Origin: Verrucomicrobia bacterium Tous-C9LFEB
GTDB lineage: Bacteria; Verrucomicrobiota; Verrucomicrobiia; Methylacidiphilales; UBA1321
Assembly (NCBI GenBank): GCA_002304345.1
Contig: NEUU01000014.1
Span: forward strand, 34,642-98,641
Length of the DNA: 64,000 bases
Direction: 5' to 3'
Part shown: piece by piece, positions 26,863-35,615 of the stretch
How the letters are laid out: each line of letters begins with the position of its first letter
Position numbering within the stretch: the stretch's first letter is position 1
Position numbers and translations under genes: made by a program
Notes under the pieces: generated by a model
Database searches by the model: none
Seen by the model: only the letters and a program-made list of their open reading frames with translations
What the model was told of the DNA's origin: nothing

Positions 26863-27342
26863 ATGCATGATCGAGTCTTGAGACTTCTGCCGGGAGCGCT
26901 GTTTTTCGTGGCAATTTTCATGGTGGGCGTGGCGGGTTCCAAGCCGCCGCAATCCACTTTTCGCGTGCACGTGCAGACGGTGGAACAGGGCGCACCGGGC
27001 ACGCAGATCCTGCCGGTGAGCCTGTTGAATCCGCCGAAGCAAATCATGATTCGCGCGCAGCCAGAGCTTTCCGAACGCGATATCCTCAAGGTCGAGTCCG
27101 CGCCGACGGAGTCCGGCGGCGTGGCGCTGCGCCTGACGTTGAGCGAGCACGGGAGCACCGTGTTGAATGCGGTGACGACGGATAACCAAGGTCGCATCCT
27201 GGTCTTTTTTGTGAACGGCCGGGTGGTCTACGCGCCGGTCATCGACAAGATTATCAATGATGGAATCGTGATTATCCCCGGAGCCGTTGCGGCCGAGGAA
27301 GTGAAGCCACTGGAAGAGGCGGCGAAGGCCGCGCGGAAGTAG
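26863..27342 (+). CDS. Membrane-anchored SecD head-domain-like protein
   Basis: The 159-residue protein has an N-terminal hydrophobic anchor or signal (9-25) and a domain at about 75-140 whose line VTTDNQGRILVFFVNGRVVYAPVID matches the P1-head subdomain of the preprotein translocase subunit SecD. It has none of the SecD membrane helices, so it cannot act as a translocase on its own. The same subdomain occurs alone in a number of envelope proteins. Function is unknown. Confidence 0.65.
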   Translation: MHDRVLRLLPGALFFVAIFMVGVAGSKPPQSTFRVHVQTVEQGAPGTQILPVSLLNPPKQIMIRAQPELSERDILKVESAPTESGGVALRLTLSEHGSTVLNAVTTDNQGRILVFFVNGRVVYAPVIDKIINDGIVIIPGAVAAEEVKPLEEAAKAARK

Positions 27343-27369
27343 GACTTCGTTTGGCCGCGGGGCATCTCG

Positions 27370-28440
27370 TCACGCGGCCCATCGCGCGAGACAGACGGGG
27401 AGAACTTTCTCCGGCGGCAACGCGGTCATGCAGCGGAAGTCGAGGGGGCATTCGCGGAGAAAACACGGACTGCACGGGACGTGCTCGCGCAGGATGTCGG
27501 TACGCGGACCGAGCGGCGACGTGCGGCGCGGTTCGGTCGAACCGAAGATCGCGACGGTCGGCACACCGAGCGCGGAGGAAAGATGCATTGAGCCGCTGTC
27601 GTTGCACAGGACGAGACGCGAGCGGGTGAGTTCGGCGATGAAGTCTTCGAGCGTGGTCCGGCCCACTTTATTTTCCACGCCGGGACAGAGCGTGGTGATC
27701 TCGGCGGCGCATTCCTGATCTTTCGCCGCTCCGAGCAGGACCACGCGGGCGTTGTGCTCGTTGATGAATTTACGCGCCACCTCGGCGTAGTACGCGGCGG
27801 GCCAGCGCTTCGCCGGGCCATACTCCGCGCCGGGGCAGAGGCTGAGCTGCGGTTTCGCATCAGCACAGATTTCCAACTTGGGAACGGTCAACGCCGGAAA
27901 CGTGTCGTCGTCGTCCGCACCGAGCGCGGAGATGAGATCGATGTAGGCGTACTGGAGATGTTGGCGCTGAAAACTGAAAGCCGATTTTTCGACGACGTTC
28001 GTGAGCAGCCACGCGCGGGCGTGACCGGGGTAGCCGATGATCTGCGGGATGAGCGCGAGGGTGGCTTCGAGCGCGGTGCGCAGCGAATTGGGCAGGAGCA
28101 CGGCGGAACCGTATTTGCCCTGGCGCAGTTGCGAGGAGGACTTGATGAAGGAGCGTGGTTTTTCGAGCGGGATGACCTGATCGACAAAGGGACACGTGCG
28201 CCAGATCGCGGCGATCTTGGCCGGAGCGGCGACGGTGAGAGGTTCCGCACCGAGGAGGGTCTTCAGATTGCGCACGGCGGGCATGGCCATGATGCAATCG
28301 CCGAGCCAGTTGGGACTGCGGACGATCACGGGCGTGCGCAGGGTGAAGCCCTTGTTCGTCACGCTGGGGACGGACTTGCAGGCATCGATCTCCGCCGTCG
28401 CCACGAGTTGCTCTTTTATTTCATCCGGCATCACCACCAT
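27370..28440 (-). CDS. Glycosyltransferase family 9 (heptosyltransferase II-like)
   Basis: This 356-residue GT-B enzyme belongs to the ADP-heptose:LPS heptosyltransferase family. It shows RSPNWLGDCIMAMPAVRNLK at about 40, the C-terminal sugar-nucleotide site LCPGAEYGPAKRWP, and CNDSGSMHLSSALGVPTVAIFG near 285. It should add a heptose or related sugar to the lipopolysaccharide core at the inner face of the membrane. I start at 28440; an ATG three codons later is equally possible, and the longer frame would run into the divergent lepB gene. A C-terminal cluster of cysteines (CSPCFLRECPLDFRCM) is also found in other family members. Confidence 0.88.
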   Translation of the reverse strand: MVVMPDEIKEQLVATAEIDACKSVPSVTNKGFTLRTPVIVRSPNWLGDCIMAMPAVRNLKTLLGAEPLTVAAPAKIAAIWRTCPFVDQVIPLEKPRSFIKSSSQLRQGKYGSAVLLPNSLRTALEATLALIPQIIGYPGHARAWLLTNVVEKSAFSFQRQHLQYAYIDLISALGADDDDTFPALTVPKLEICADAKPQLSLCPGAEYGPAKRWPAAYYAEVARKFINEHNARVVLLGAAKDQECAAEITTLCPGVENKVGRTTLEDFIAELTRSRLVLCNDSGSMHLSSALGVPTVAIFGSTEPRRTSPLGPRTDILREHVPCSPCFLRECPLDFRCMTALPPEKVLPVCLARWAA

Positions 28441-28567
28441 CCAATCAAATATAGACGCGCAATGGAACGCTTTTTGAGAAGAAGTCTGAGTAAAAGGATG
28501 GATTAACTTTGCCTGAGTTGTCTTTGCCTGTGAAATATCTATTGTAGCTTCACGTCTTGGAGGGAAA

Positions 28568-29413
28568 ATGAACGAGAGGGATTCATACAATAAGTGGATT
28601 GGAGTATTGCTGGGCTTTTTGCTTAGTGGTTCAGCGCATTTTTTATCTGGTTCCAGACGGACGGGACTTAAGTGGTTTCTAGGTCTTGCAGTGAGTCCGC
28701 TTTTAGTTTTAACCATCTTTTGTCTACCCGGACTGTCTTTTTATGGGATAGGTATTGCGCTTTGGCTCGTGCTATTTGCGTTTTGGATTGTGATGCTGAG
28801 GCAGTCATATCGGCCAGTCCCAAGAATTGGATGGCTTGGGTGGGGGCTCGTTCTTGTGATTGCCTGTGGGTTAAGATATGCATTGCCTCTCGGCCTGAAG
28901 ACTTTAGTTGGAGCGTATAAGCTTCCTACGAACAGTATGTCGCCGACGGTTCAAAAAGGAGATTGTATACTCGTTGAGAAAATTACATATCAATGGGGTA
29001 ATCCTGAACGAGGAGATATTGTAGCATTTAGTGCCCAAGGTATTGGACTGTTACCACAAAACGAAGTTTATCTTAAACGAGTTGTTGGCTTGCCAGGTGA
29101 TACGATACGGATCGATCCACCGTATCTAATTGTGAATGGCAAGGCCTTGTTGTCTCCTCCCATCTTTAAGAAGATTGCTGGGGGCGAACCTCCTTTTTTT
29201 GGTTTTAAATCCGGGGTGAGAAGTTCTTATTTAACTAAGCCAACAGATCAGATTGTGCTTAAGGATGATCAATACTTTGTTTTAGGAGACAACATCGATC
29301 ACAGTGTGGATAGCCGTTATTGGGGGCCAGTTCCTAGACAGAATATTCTGGGCAAGGCTACCCGAATCTATTGGCCTTACAACCGAGTAGATCAGTCGTT
29401 GGGCAGTGAGTAG
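28568..29413 (+). CDS. lepB: Signal peptidase I, AT-rich gene
   Basis: The 281-residue enzyme cleaves signal peptides at the outer face of the inner membrane. The Ser/Lys dyad is S123 (PTNSMSPT) and K170 (VYLKRVVGLPGD), and box E GDNIDHSVDSRYWG is at 240-253. Before the catalytic domain are three to four hydrophobic helices (about 10-110), more than the one or two of classic LepB. The gene is visibly richer in A and T than its neighbours and uses codons such as TTA, AGA and ATA, which suggests separate origin. An intrinsic terminator follows it. Confidence 0.9.
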   Translation: MNERDSYNKWIGVLLGFLLSGSAHFLSGSRRTGLKWFLGLAVSPLLVLTIFCLPGLSFYGIGIALWLVLFAFWIVMLRQSYRPVPRIGWLGWGLVLVIACGLRYALPLGLKTLVGAYKLPTNSMSPTVQKGDCILVEKITYQWGNPERGDIVAFSAQGIGLLPQNEVYLKRVVGLPGDTIRIDPPYLIVNGKALLSPPIFKKIAGGEPPFFGFKSGVRSSYLTKPTDQIVLKDDQYFVLGDNIDHSVDSRYWGPVPRQNILGKATRIYWPYNRVDQSLGSE

Positions 29414-29442
29414 AAATGGAGCTGGTGGTTAGTCTCCAAAGC

Positions 29443-29478
29443 AAAAAGCCCGCCCCAGAGATGGGACGGGCTTTTTTG
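29443..29478. terminator. Bidirectional intrinsic terminator between lepB and mdh
   Basis: The stem AGCCCGCCCC pairs with GGGACGGGCT around an AGAGAT loop, with AAAA before and TTTTTT after. It can end transcription from both convergent genes. Confidence 0.85.
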
Positions 29479-29510
29479 TGACGAACCGTTGTGAGCTTTG
29501 ACTGCGCAAC

Positions 29511-29555
29511 GGCCCGCCGCAAAGCGGGCCGGTACGGGGTCCAGCGTCACGCTGG
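29511..29555. repeat. Hairpins at the end of mdh, including the stop-adjacent palindrome
   Basis: GGCCCGC/GCGGGCC with a CGCAAA loop (29511-29530) is followed by CCAGCGTCACGCTGG (29541-29555), which touches the mdh stop codon at 29556. Read in mdh direction, the sequence after the stop is the same palindrome followed by ACCC, exactly as after the GTPase gene stop at 10094. Confidence 0.65.
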
Positions 29556-30476
29556 CTAGATCTTGAGGGTGCTGACGCTCTTGGCGACGTGCGCGGCGGA
29601 AGCCTGGAGCTGGCCGAGTTCGTCGTTGGTGAGTTCGAGCTTGATGATCTTTTCGACGCCGTTCTTGCCGAGGATGGCGGGAACGCCGACGAATTGACCC
29701 TTGATGCCGTATTCGCCGTCGCAGTAAGCGGCCACGGGGAGAACGCGCTTTTCATCGCGAACGATGCTCTGCACCATCTGCACGGCAGAGGCGGAAGGAG
29801 CGTAGTAGGCGCTGCCCTTTTGGAGGAGCTTCACGATTTCGGCGCCGCCGTTGCGGGTGCGCACGACCATCGCGTCGAGCTTGTCCTTGGGGATCAAGGC
29901 TTCGATGCTGATACCGGAAACGGTGGAGTAGCGGGTGAGGGGAACCATGTCATCACCGTGTCCGCCGAGCACCATGGCGTCGACGTCGCGGGGGGAGACT
30001 TTGAGTTCGTCGGCGATGAACCAGCGGAAGCGGGCGCTGTCGAGCACGCCGGCCATGCCCATGACCTTGTTCTTGGCGAAACCGGTCTTGGCGGCCACGA
30101 GGTAGGTCATGACGTCGAGCGGGTTGCTGACAACGATGACGATGGCGTTCGGGGCGTACTTCTTGACGTTGTCGGCGACGCCGCCCACGATTTCCGCGTT
30201 CTTGGCGAGAAGGTCATCGCGGCTCATGCCGGGCTGACGGGCCAGACCGCTGGTGATGACGACGATGTCGGAACCTTCGTAATCGGCGGGGCTGTTGGTG
30301 CCCTTGATGAGGCTGTCGAAGCCTTCGATACAGGCGGACTGCATCATGTCGAGGGCTTTGCCCTGGGGCATGCCTTCAACGATGTCGTGCAACACGACTT
30401 GACCGAGGTTCTTTTCAACGAGACGTTGCGCGGTGGTCGCGCCAACAAAACCGGCACCGACGACTGTAATTTTCAT
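29556..30476 (-). CDS. mdh: Malate dehydrogenase
   Basis: The 306-residue enzyme interconverts malate and oxaloacetate with NAD in the citric acid cycle. It shows the dinucleotide site GAGFVG at 7-12, substrate arginines R80 and R86 (ARQPGMSR) and R149, and the catalytic H173 in GGHGDD. R80 in the mobile loop selects malate over lactate. It is of the LDH-like MDH group. I start at 30476, with AGGAGA nine bases upstream; an earlier in-frame ATG has no such site. Its 5' end is divergent from the MscS gene. Confidence 0.95.
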   Translation of the reverse strand: MKITVVGAGFVGATTAQRLVEKNLGQVVLHDIVEGMPQGKALDMMQSACIEGFDSLIKGTNSPADYEGSDIVVITSGLARQPGMSRDDLLAKNAEIVGGVADNVKKYAPNAIVIVVSNPLDVMTYLVAAKTGFAKNKVMGMAGVLDSARFRWFIADELKVSPRDVDAMVLGGHGDDMVPLTRYSTVSGISIEALIPKDKLDAMVVRTRNGGAEIVKLLQKGSAYYAPSASAVQMVQSIVRDEKRVLPVAAYCDGEYGIKGQFVGVPAILGKNGVEKIIKLELTNDELGQLQASAAHVAKSVSTLKI

Positions 30477-30545
30477 TCTAGATAATCTCCTGTGTGGTAT
30501 AATGGTTAAGATTAGAAAGGCTAATTTTATTGAACCCGGGGAAGC

Positions 30546-31211
30546 ATGCAAGCATCAAACCTGACGATTTATTGCTATAACATTTTATCTAATGGAGTGG
30601 CAAGCTCCACTAATGCAGAGGTCGCCGCCACGGCCGCGCCTCCCGCCGCCCCGCAAGGGAGCATCGGAGCGTTGCTGGCCTCGCGCTGGCTGGAGTTGGC
30701 GACGTACCGGGAGATGGTGGAGCATTTGATCACGAGCACGATCATCGTGGGGATCGCGCTGCTGATCGGTTTCATTCTGGAGACCATTGTGCGCAGCACG
30801 TGCCGGATCGCGCGCGAGCGGCGGTTGGGCCGTCCATCGCAACTCAAGAAAATCGATACGCTGCAAAGCATCCTGCTGAGCGTGGCGCGGTACACGGTGG
30901 CGTGCATCGCGGTGTTCAAGGTGTTGCTCTTGTGGGGGGTGTCGTCGCAGAGCCTGACGGTCGGCGGCGCGATCATCGCGGGCGCGGTCGGTTTCGGTTC
31001 GCAAGGTTTGGTGCAGGACATGATCACGGGCTTTGGCCTGCTGTTCGAGGATCAGCTGCAGATCGGCGATTTCGTGCAGATCGGGGACAAGACCGGTTTC
31101 GTGCGCGAGGTGGGCCTGCGCGTGGTGAAGCTGGAAGGTCTCGACGGCACGGAACATATCCTGTTCAACCGGACGATCACGTCGGTGAGCAATCTGAAGC
31201 CGCCGGTGTGA
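30546..31211 (+). CDS. Small MscS-type mechanosensitive channel, short form
   Basis: The 221-residue protein has an extracytoplasmic Ala/Pro-rich N-terminus, helices at about 60-80 and 108-130, the pore helix with [19 protein letters not shown] at 146-164, and the beta domain (about 168-221). It ends there, without the cytoplasmic alpha-beta domain that builds the usual vestibule, so it is at the small end of the MscS family. The stop is followed at once by the REP flank of the transposase, which may mark a truncation point. Such channels release solutes during osmotic downshock. Confidence 0.8.
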   Translation: MQASNLTIYCYNILSNGVASSTNAEVAATAAPPAAPQGSIGALLASRWLELATYREMVEHLITSTIIVGIALLIGFILETIVRSTCRIARERRLGRPSQLKKIDTLQSILLSVARYTVACIAVFKVLLLWGVSSQSLTVGGAIIAGAVGFGSQGLVQDMITGFGLLFEDQLQIGDFVQIGDKTGFVREVGLRVVKLEGLDGTEHILFNRTITSVSNLKPPV

Positions 31212-31243
31212 CGTACCGCATGACTCACAATTTTCTCTGCGTT

Positions 31244-31791
31244 GTAGGGCGGTTCTGTGAACCGCCGCGACGGCACACAGTGCCGTCCTACAAGTGATCT
31301 GGAGTTACATGGCAAGGCCGCCGAAAATCCCAAATCTGCTGCGACCTGATCAGGATACGATTTATTTCCTAACGATCTGTGTGCAAGATCGGATTCCCAT
31401 TCTCAACAATCAGGCTGTATGGAACGCCTGTTTACAAACAATTCTTGAGTTTGATCGTTGGCATGTATTTGCGTTCATTCTCATGCCAGATCATGTGCAT
31501 GCCTTGGTGGCACCCTATGATCGAGATCATTCAGTGAGCGATTTTTCCAGATGGTTCAAGGTTGGGGTGCGCAAGAAAGTGAAGGCTGACTGGCGATGGC
31601 AAGAGGGAAGTTTTGACCGTCTGCTCCGGCATGATGAATCTGCTTCTGAAAAGTGGGAGTATATGCGGCATAATCCCGTCCGGGCTGGACTGGTACAAGA
31701 AGCGAGCGATTGGCCTTACCAAATTGGGTTGCACCAATAGCAGGACGGCACCGGGTGCCGTCGCGGCGGTTCACAGAACCGCCCTACAACG
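31244..31791. mobile_element. RAYT transposase bracketed by inverted REP units
   Basis: A transposase gene (31309-31740) is flanked by REP units in opposite orientation. The left one (31244-31291) and the reverse of the right one (31744-31791) agree almost completely: GTTGTAGGGCGGTTCTGTGA..., then a GACGGCAC/GTGCCGTC hairpin that differs only in its loop (ACA versus CGG). This is the standard layout of a REP-associated tyrosine transposase with its substrates. An unlinked doublet of the same type lies at 16636-16751. Confidence 0.9.
31309..31740 (+). CDS. REP-associated tyrosine transposase (RAYT, Y1 family)
   Basis: The 143-residue HUH-type nuclease shows the metal-binding H62-x-H64 in ILMPDHVHAL and the catalytic Tyr Y118 in EYMRHNPVRAGLV, as in IS200-like transposases. 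RAYTs cut and join REP hairpins as single strands and are usually single-copy, domesticated genes. I start at the ATG at 31309, with GGAG five bases upstream; a GTG at 31294 is in frame but lies inside the REP flank. The gene is more AT-rich than its neighbours. Confidence 0.93.
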   Translation: MARPPKIPNLLRPDQDTIYFLTICVQDRIPILNNQAVWNACLQTILEFDRWHVFAFILMPDHVHALVAPYDRDHSVSDFSRWFKVGVRKKVKADWRWQEGSFDRLLRHDESASEKWEYMRHNPVRAGLVQEASDWPYQIGLHQ

Positions 31792-31826
31792 CAGAGACGT
31801 TTGAATCTGCGGACTTCCCTTCTTCC

Positions 31827-34800
31827 CTAATTCCTCGGGGCCCACTTGCGTTTGGGACGCGGTGGGAGCTGCTGCGTGGCGATGAGGCTGAGGCAGTCGG
31901 CACTGATGTAGGTGCGGAGTCGCTTGAGCAGCAGCGGGGAGAGATCGACGTTGTACGGTTTTCCGGCGTCGAGGTCGATGTAGCGCCCGTTGTCCTTGGT
32001 GCAGTGGAAGCGCAGCGGAATCGTGCCGGAGTGATCGAGGAGCAGGTCCTGCAATTCCTTCCAGCGTTCGGAGGTCCACTGTTCGAGCGGGACATTGACG
32101 GTGAGTTGACGGAACAGTCCGCGCGCTTCTTCGAGGCCCCAGATCTGGTTTACCTTGAGCTTGGGTTGCTCGTCGCGACGATCAACGGACCCCGCAATGA
32201 TGACGACTTCGCCGACGGCGTAGGAGCGGGGCAAGGCGGCGTAGCTGTCGGGGAAGAGGAGAATTTCGGTGGAGCCGGTGTGATCTTCCACAATGAACTT
32301 CGCCCACGGGCGCTTGTCTTTTTGCGAGAGGCGCACTTCGACTTTATTGAGGAGACCCGCGATGCGCGTGTCGACGTCGGCATCGAGATTGGCGAGACCT
32401 TCAATCGTGGTCATCTGCAACGCGTGCAACTCCGCCGCGTAGTCATCGAGCGGGTGACCGCTAATATAAAACCCGAGGAGTTCCTTTTCGTAGCCGAGCC
32501 GTTCGGTGGTGGCCCACTCGGGGAGTGACTTGCCGCTGCGTTTCGGCTGCGGGGAGTCGGTCGAGTCGAAGACATCGAGGAGCGAGCCTTGGCCGAGTTC
32601 GCGGTCGCGCGTGGCGACGCTGGCCTGCGCGAGGGCACCGTCGATTTCGCTGAAGAGCTGGGCGCGGGTTTCGCCGAAGAGATCCATCGCGCCCGCCTTG
32701 ACGAGACTTTCGAGGGTCTTCTTGTTCATCGAGCGCGTGCCGACGCGCAGGCAGAGATCGACCATGCTGGCGAAGGGGCCGCTCTTTTCGCGGGTCTCGA
32801 TGATCTGCTCCACGGCGGCCTGGCCGACGTTCTTGATGGCGGAGAGACCGTAGCGGATCGATTTGCCATGGATGGTGAAGGTGGCGCGGCTGGCGTTGAC
32901 GCACGGCGGGAGCACTTCGAGGCCGAGCGCCTTGGCTTCACCGACGAAGACTGCGATCTTGTCGGTGTTGTCCATATCGTTGGACATCAGCGAGGCCATG
33001 AAGTGGACGGGATAATGGGTCTTCAGCCATGCGGTCTGGAAGGCGAGAACGCCGTAACAGGCGGCGTGCGCTTTGTTGAAACCGTATCCGGCGAATTTCT
33101 CGAGCTGATCGAAAATGTGGCCCGCTTGATCGGCGGGAATGTTGTTAATCTTGGCCGCGCCCGCGGTGAACATGGCGCGCTGCTTCACCATTTCCTCGAC
33201 CTTCTTCTTACCCATCGCGCGACGGAGCAAGTCCGCCTCGCCGAGCGAGTAACCGGCCAGCAAGCTCGCGGCCTGCATGACCTGTTCCTGATAGATGATG
33301 ATGCCGTAGGTTTCCTTCAGGATCTTTTCGAGGAGCGGATGATCGTACTCGACCTTGGAGCGGCCGAGTTTGCGATCGGCGTAGACCTGAATGTTGTCCA
33401 TCGGGCCGGGGCGATAGAGCGCCACGAGCGCGATGATGTCCTCGATCTGCTTCGGGCGGACCTGGCGACACGCGTTGCACATGCCCTGCGATTCCACCTG
33501 GAACAGGCCGGTGTTTTGCGCGCGGCTGAGGAGATCGTATGTCTCGGGATCGTCGAGTGGAATTTCGCTCGGGGCGATTTTCTTGCCCTCGGTCTTCTCG
33601 ATCATGTCGAGACAGTCCTGAATGACGGTCAACGTTTTCAGACCGAGAAAGTCCATCTTGAGCGCGCCGACTTCGGTGAGCCCGTCCATGTCGTACTGGG
33701 TGACAACCGCGCCGCTATCGTCCCGAGTGAGCGGGACGGAATCCGTCAAGTCGCCGGAGGCGATCACTACGCCCGCCGCGTGGACGCCCGCCTGTCGGGA
33801 GAGTCCCTCGAGGATCAGCGCGTAATCAATCACGCGTTTGCTGCCTTCTTCCTCGTTGTAGGCCTTGAGCATGTCGGCGATGCCGCGATAACCTTCGGCT
33901 TTCACTTCGCCCTTGTCGTCGAACTTCGGGTTGAGCGTGAACTTCGGATCGAAGGGAATCATCTTCGAGAGGCGGTCGCCATCGCCGTAGCTCATGCCGA
34001 GCACGCGGGCGACGTCGCGGATGGCCGCCTTCGCGCCGAGCGTGCCGAAGGTGATGATTTGCGCGACGGACTTTTCGCCGTACTTGCGCCGCACGTACTC
34101 GATCACCTCGGGACGTCGGTTGTAGCAAAAATCGACGTCGATATCGGGAGGGGACACGCGTTCGGGATTGAGGAAGCGCTCGAAGAACAAGCCGTAGCGC
34201 ACCGGATCGAGATCGGTGATCTCGAGCAGGTAAGCGATCATACTGCCCGCCGCGCTACCACGACCCGGACCGACCGGAATGCCGTTGTTCTTGGCGTAGG
34301 CGATGAAATCCCAGACGATGAGGAAGTAGCTGATGAAACCGGTCTTCTCCAGAACCGCGAGCTCCATGTCGAGACGATCCTTCATCTCCTGGCTCGGGTT
34401 GCCGAAGCGCTTGATCAAGCCTTGCTCGCAGAGGTGCCGGAGATAGCCGGAACGGGTCATCCCTTCGGGCGGATCGTACTCGGGGTAATTGTTCAACCCG
34501 AGTTGCATCTTCAGATTGCACTTCTCGGCGATTTCGAGCGTGTTGGCGAGCGCCTCAGGGCAGTCCGGAAACAGCGCGGCCATTTCCTCGGGCGTTTTGA
34601 AATAGAATTCGGGCGAGGGATAACGCAGCCGTTTTTCGTCGGCCTGATGCGAGCCCGTGCCGATGCAAAGCAGGATGTCGTGCGCTTCGCTGTGCTCCCT
34701 CTTGATGTAGTGGACGTCGTTCGTTGCGACGAGCTTGAGACCGAATTTTTTCGAGAGTTGCTTGAGCTCGCGGTTGACGATCTTTTGCTGCTCGAGGCCG

Positions 34801-35339
34801 TGGTCGGCCATCTCGAGATAGAAGTCGTCCGCGCCGAAGATCTGCTTGAAGTCGTCGATCGATTTTTCTGCCGCCGCCATGTCCCCCGCGAGGATGGCCT
34901 GTGCGATTTCGCCCTTGATGCAGGCGCTGGTGCAGATGAGTCCTTTGCTGAACTGGGAGAGGATTTCCTTGTCGATGCGGGGCTTGTAGTAGAAGCCTTC
35001 GAGGTGCGCCGCGCTGACGAGCTTGATCAGGCTGTTGTAGCCGTCGAGGTCCTTCGCGAGCAGGAGCAGATGCGACGAGGCATCCTTGCCGGAGGTGGAT
35101 TTCTTTTCGAGACGGCTGCCGGGAGCCAGGTAGACTTCGCAACCGATGATCGGCTTGATGTCGGCTTTTTTGCAGTTCTTGATGAACTCGATCGCGCCGA
35201 AGAGATTGCCGTGATCGGTGAGCGCCACGGCGGGCATGCCCATCTTTTTGGCGGTTTTGGCCATGTCGTAAGTGCGGCAGGCACCGTCGAGAAGGCTGTA
35301 CTCGCTGTGGACGTGAAGATGGACGAAGGAGGCGGACAT
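31827..35339 (-). CDS. dnaE: DNA polymerase III alpha subunit
   Basis: The 1170-residue replicative polymerase has a PHP domain at the start (HLHVHSEYSLLDG at 7-19), the catalytic aspartates in PPDIDVDF near 397-404, GRGSAAGSM just before them, the KPHAA-type fingers line YGFNKAHAACYG, and a C-terminal OB domain from about 970 (TRIAGLLNKVEVRLSQKDKRPW). Length is normal for DnaE1. It is transcribed alone. The 276 bases before its start are filled with repeat sequence. The PHP motif HLHVHSEYSLLD is intact, so proofreading metals may bind. Confidence 0.97.
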   Translation of the reverse strand: MSASFVHLHVHSEYSLLDGACRTYDMAKTAKKMGMPAVALTDHGNLFGAIEFIKNCKKADIKPIIGCEVYLAPGSRLEKKSTSGKDASSHLLLLAKDLDGYNSLIKLVSAAHLEGFYYKPRIDKEILSQFSKGLICTSACIKGEIAQAILAGDMAAAEKSIDDFKQIFGADDFYLEMADHGLEQQKIVNRELKQLSKKFGLKLVATNDVHYIKREHSEAHDILLCIGTGSHQADEKRLRYPSPEFYFKTPEEMAALFPDCPEALANTLEIAEKCNLKMQLGLNNYPEYDPPEGMTRSGYLRHLCEQGLIKRFGNPSQEMKDRLDMELAVLEKTGFISYFLIVWDFIAYAKNNGIPVGPGRGSAAGSMIAYLLEITDLDPVRYGLFFERFLNPERVSPPDIDVDFCYNRRPEVIEYVRRKYGEKSVAQIITFGTLGAKAAIRDVARVLGMSYGDGDRLSKMIPFDPKFTLNPKFDDKGEVKAEGYRGIADMLKAYNEEEGSKRVIDYALILEGLSRQAGVHAAGVVIASGDLTDSVPLTRDDSGAVVTQYDMDGLTEVGALKMDFLGLKTLTVIQDCLDMIEKTEGKKIAPSEIPLDDPETYDLLSRAQNTGLFQVESQGMCNACRQVRPKQIEDIIALVALYRPGPMDNIQVYADRKLGRSKVEYDHPLLEKILKETYGIIIYQEQVMQAASLLAGYSLGEADLLRRAMGKKKVEEMVKQRAMFTAGAAKINNIPADQAGHIFDQLEKFAGYGFNKAHAACYGVLAFQTAWLKTHYPVHFMASLMSNDMDNTDKIAVFVGEAKALGLEVLPPCVNASRATFTIHGKSIRYGLSAIKNVGQAAVEQIIETREKSGPFASMVDLCLRVGTRSMNKKTLESLVKAGAMDLFGETRAQLFSEIDGALAQASVATRDRELGQGSLLDVFDSTDSPQPKRSGKSLPEWATTERLGYEKELLGFYISGHPLDDYAAELHALQMTTIEGLANLDADVDTRIAGLLNKVEVRLSQKDKRPWAKFIVEDHTGSTEILLFPDSYAALPRSYAVGEVVIIAGSVDRRDEQPKLKVNQIWGLEEARGLFRQLTVNVPLEQWTSERWKELQDLLLDHSGTIPLRFHCTKDNGRYIDLDAGKPYNVDLSPLLLKRLRTYISADCLSLIATQQLPPRPKRKWAPRN

Positions 35340-35349
35340 GGAATCAGGA

Positions 35350-35609
35350 TTTTGACGAAATTAACGGAATTGGAAACGAAATTTACGAACGACTTTTGAG
35401 GAAGGGGATTTTTGACGAAATTAACGGAATTTACGAAATGGGAAAAGGCTTTATCAGGAAATCATGAACTCAGGAAAATCGAATGAAATAAGTAACTTAC
35501 GGAAGCCGCCGTACTTGAAACAGGTTTTAATGTTTCTTGATTTCCTGAGTTCCTGATCAGCCTTTGCCTTTCCTTCCCAATTTCGTAAATTCCGTTAATT
35601 TCGTCAAAA
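35350..35609. repeat. ~200-base palindromic element, copy A, plus an extra arm
   Basis: A long imperfect palindrome (35409-35609) opens with TTTTTGACGAAATTAACGGA and closes with its reverse complement. Inner parts with GAACTCAGGAAA and TCCTGAGTTC also pair. A further TTTTGACGAAATTAACGGAA at 35350 repeats the arm once more. A reversed copy of the whole element lies at 56381-56571. It fills the region between dnaE and a methyltransferase gene whose ATG is seven bases past the right arm. No open frame lies inside, so it is a MITE-like or structured repeat. Confidence 0.75.
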
Positions 35610-35615
35610 GCCTTT

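Noticed and set aside
31309..31740. Full IS200 insertion sequence
   Set aside because: The gene is flanked by REP hairpins rather than IS200 ends and fits RAYT layout.
32589..35399. A 936-codon open frame antisense to dnaE, and similar long antisense frames opposite the MFS, helicase and methyltransferase genes
   Set aside because: They are complements of well-recognised genes in GC-rich DNA, are rich in Arg, Ala, Gly, Glu and Val in shadow patterns, and match no family.
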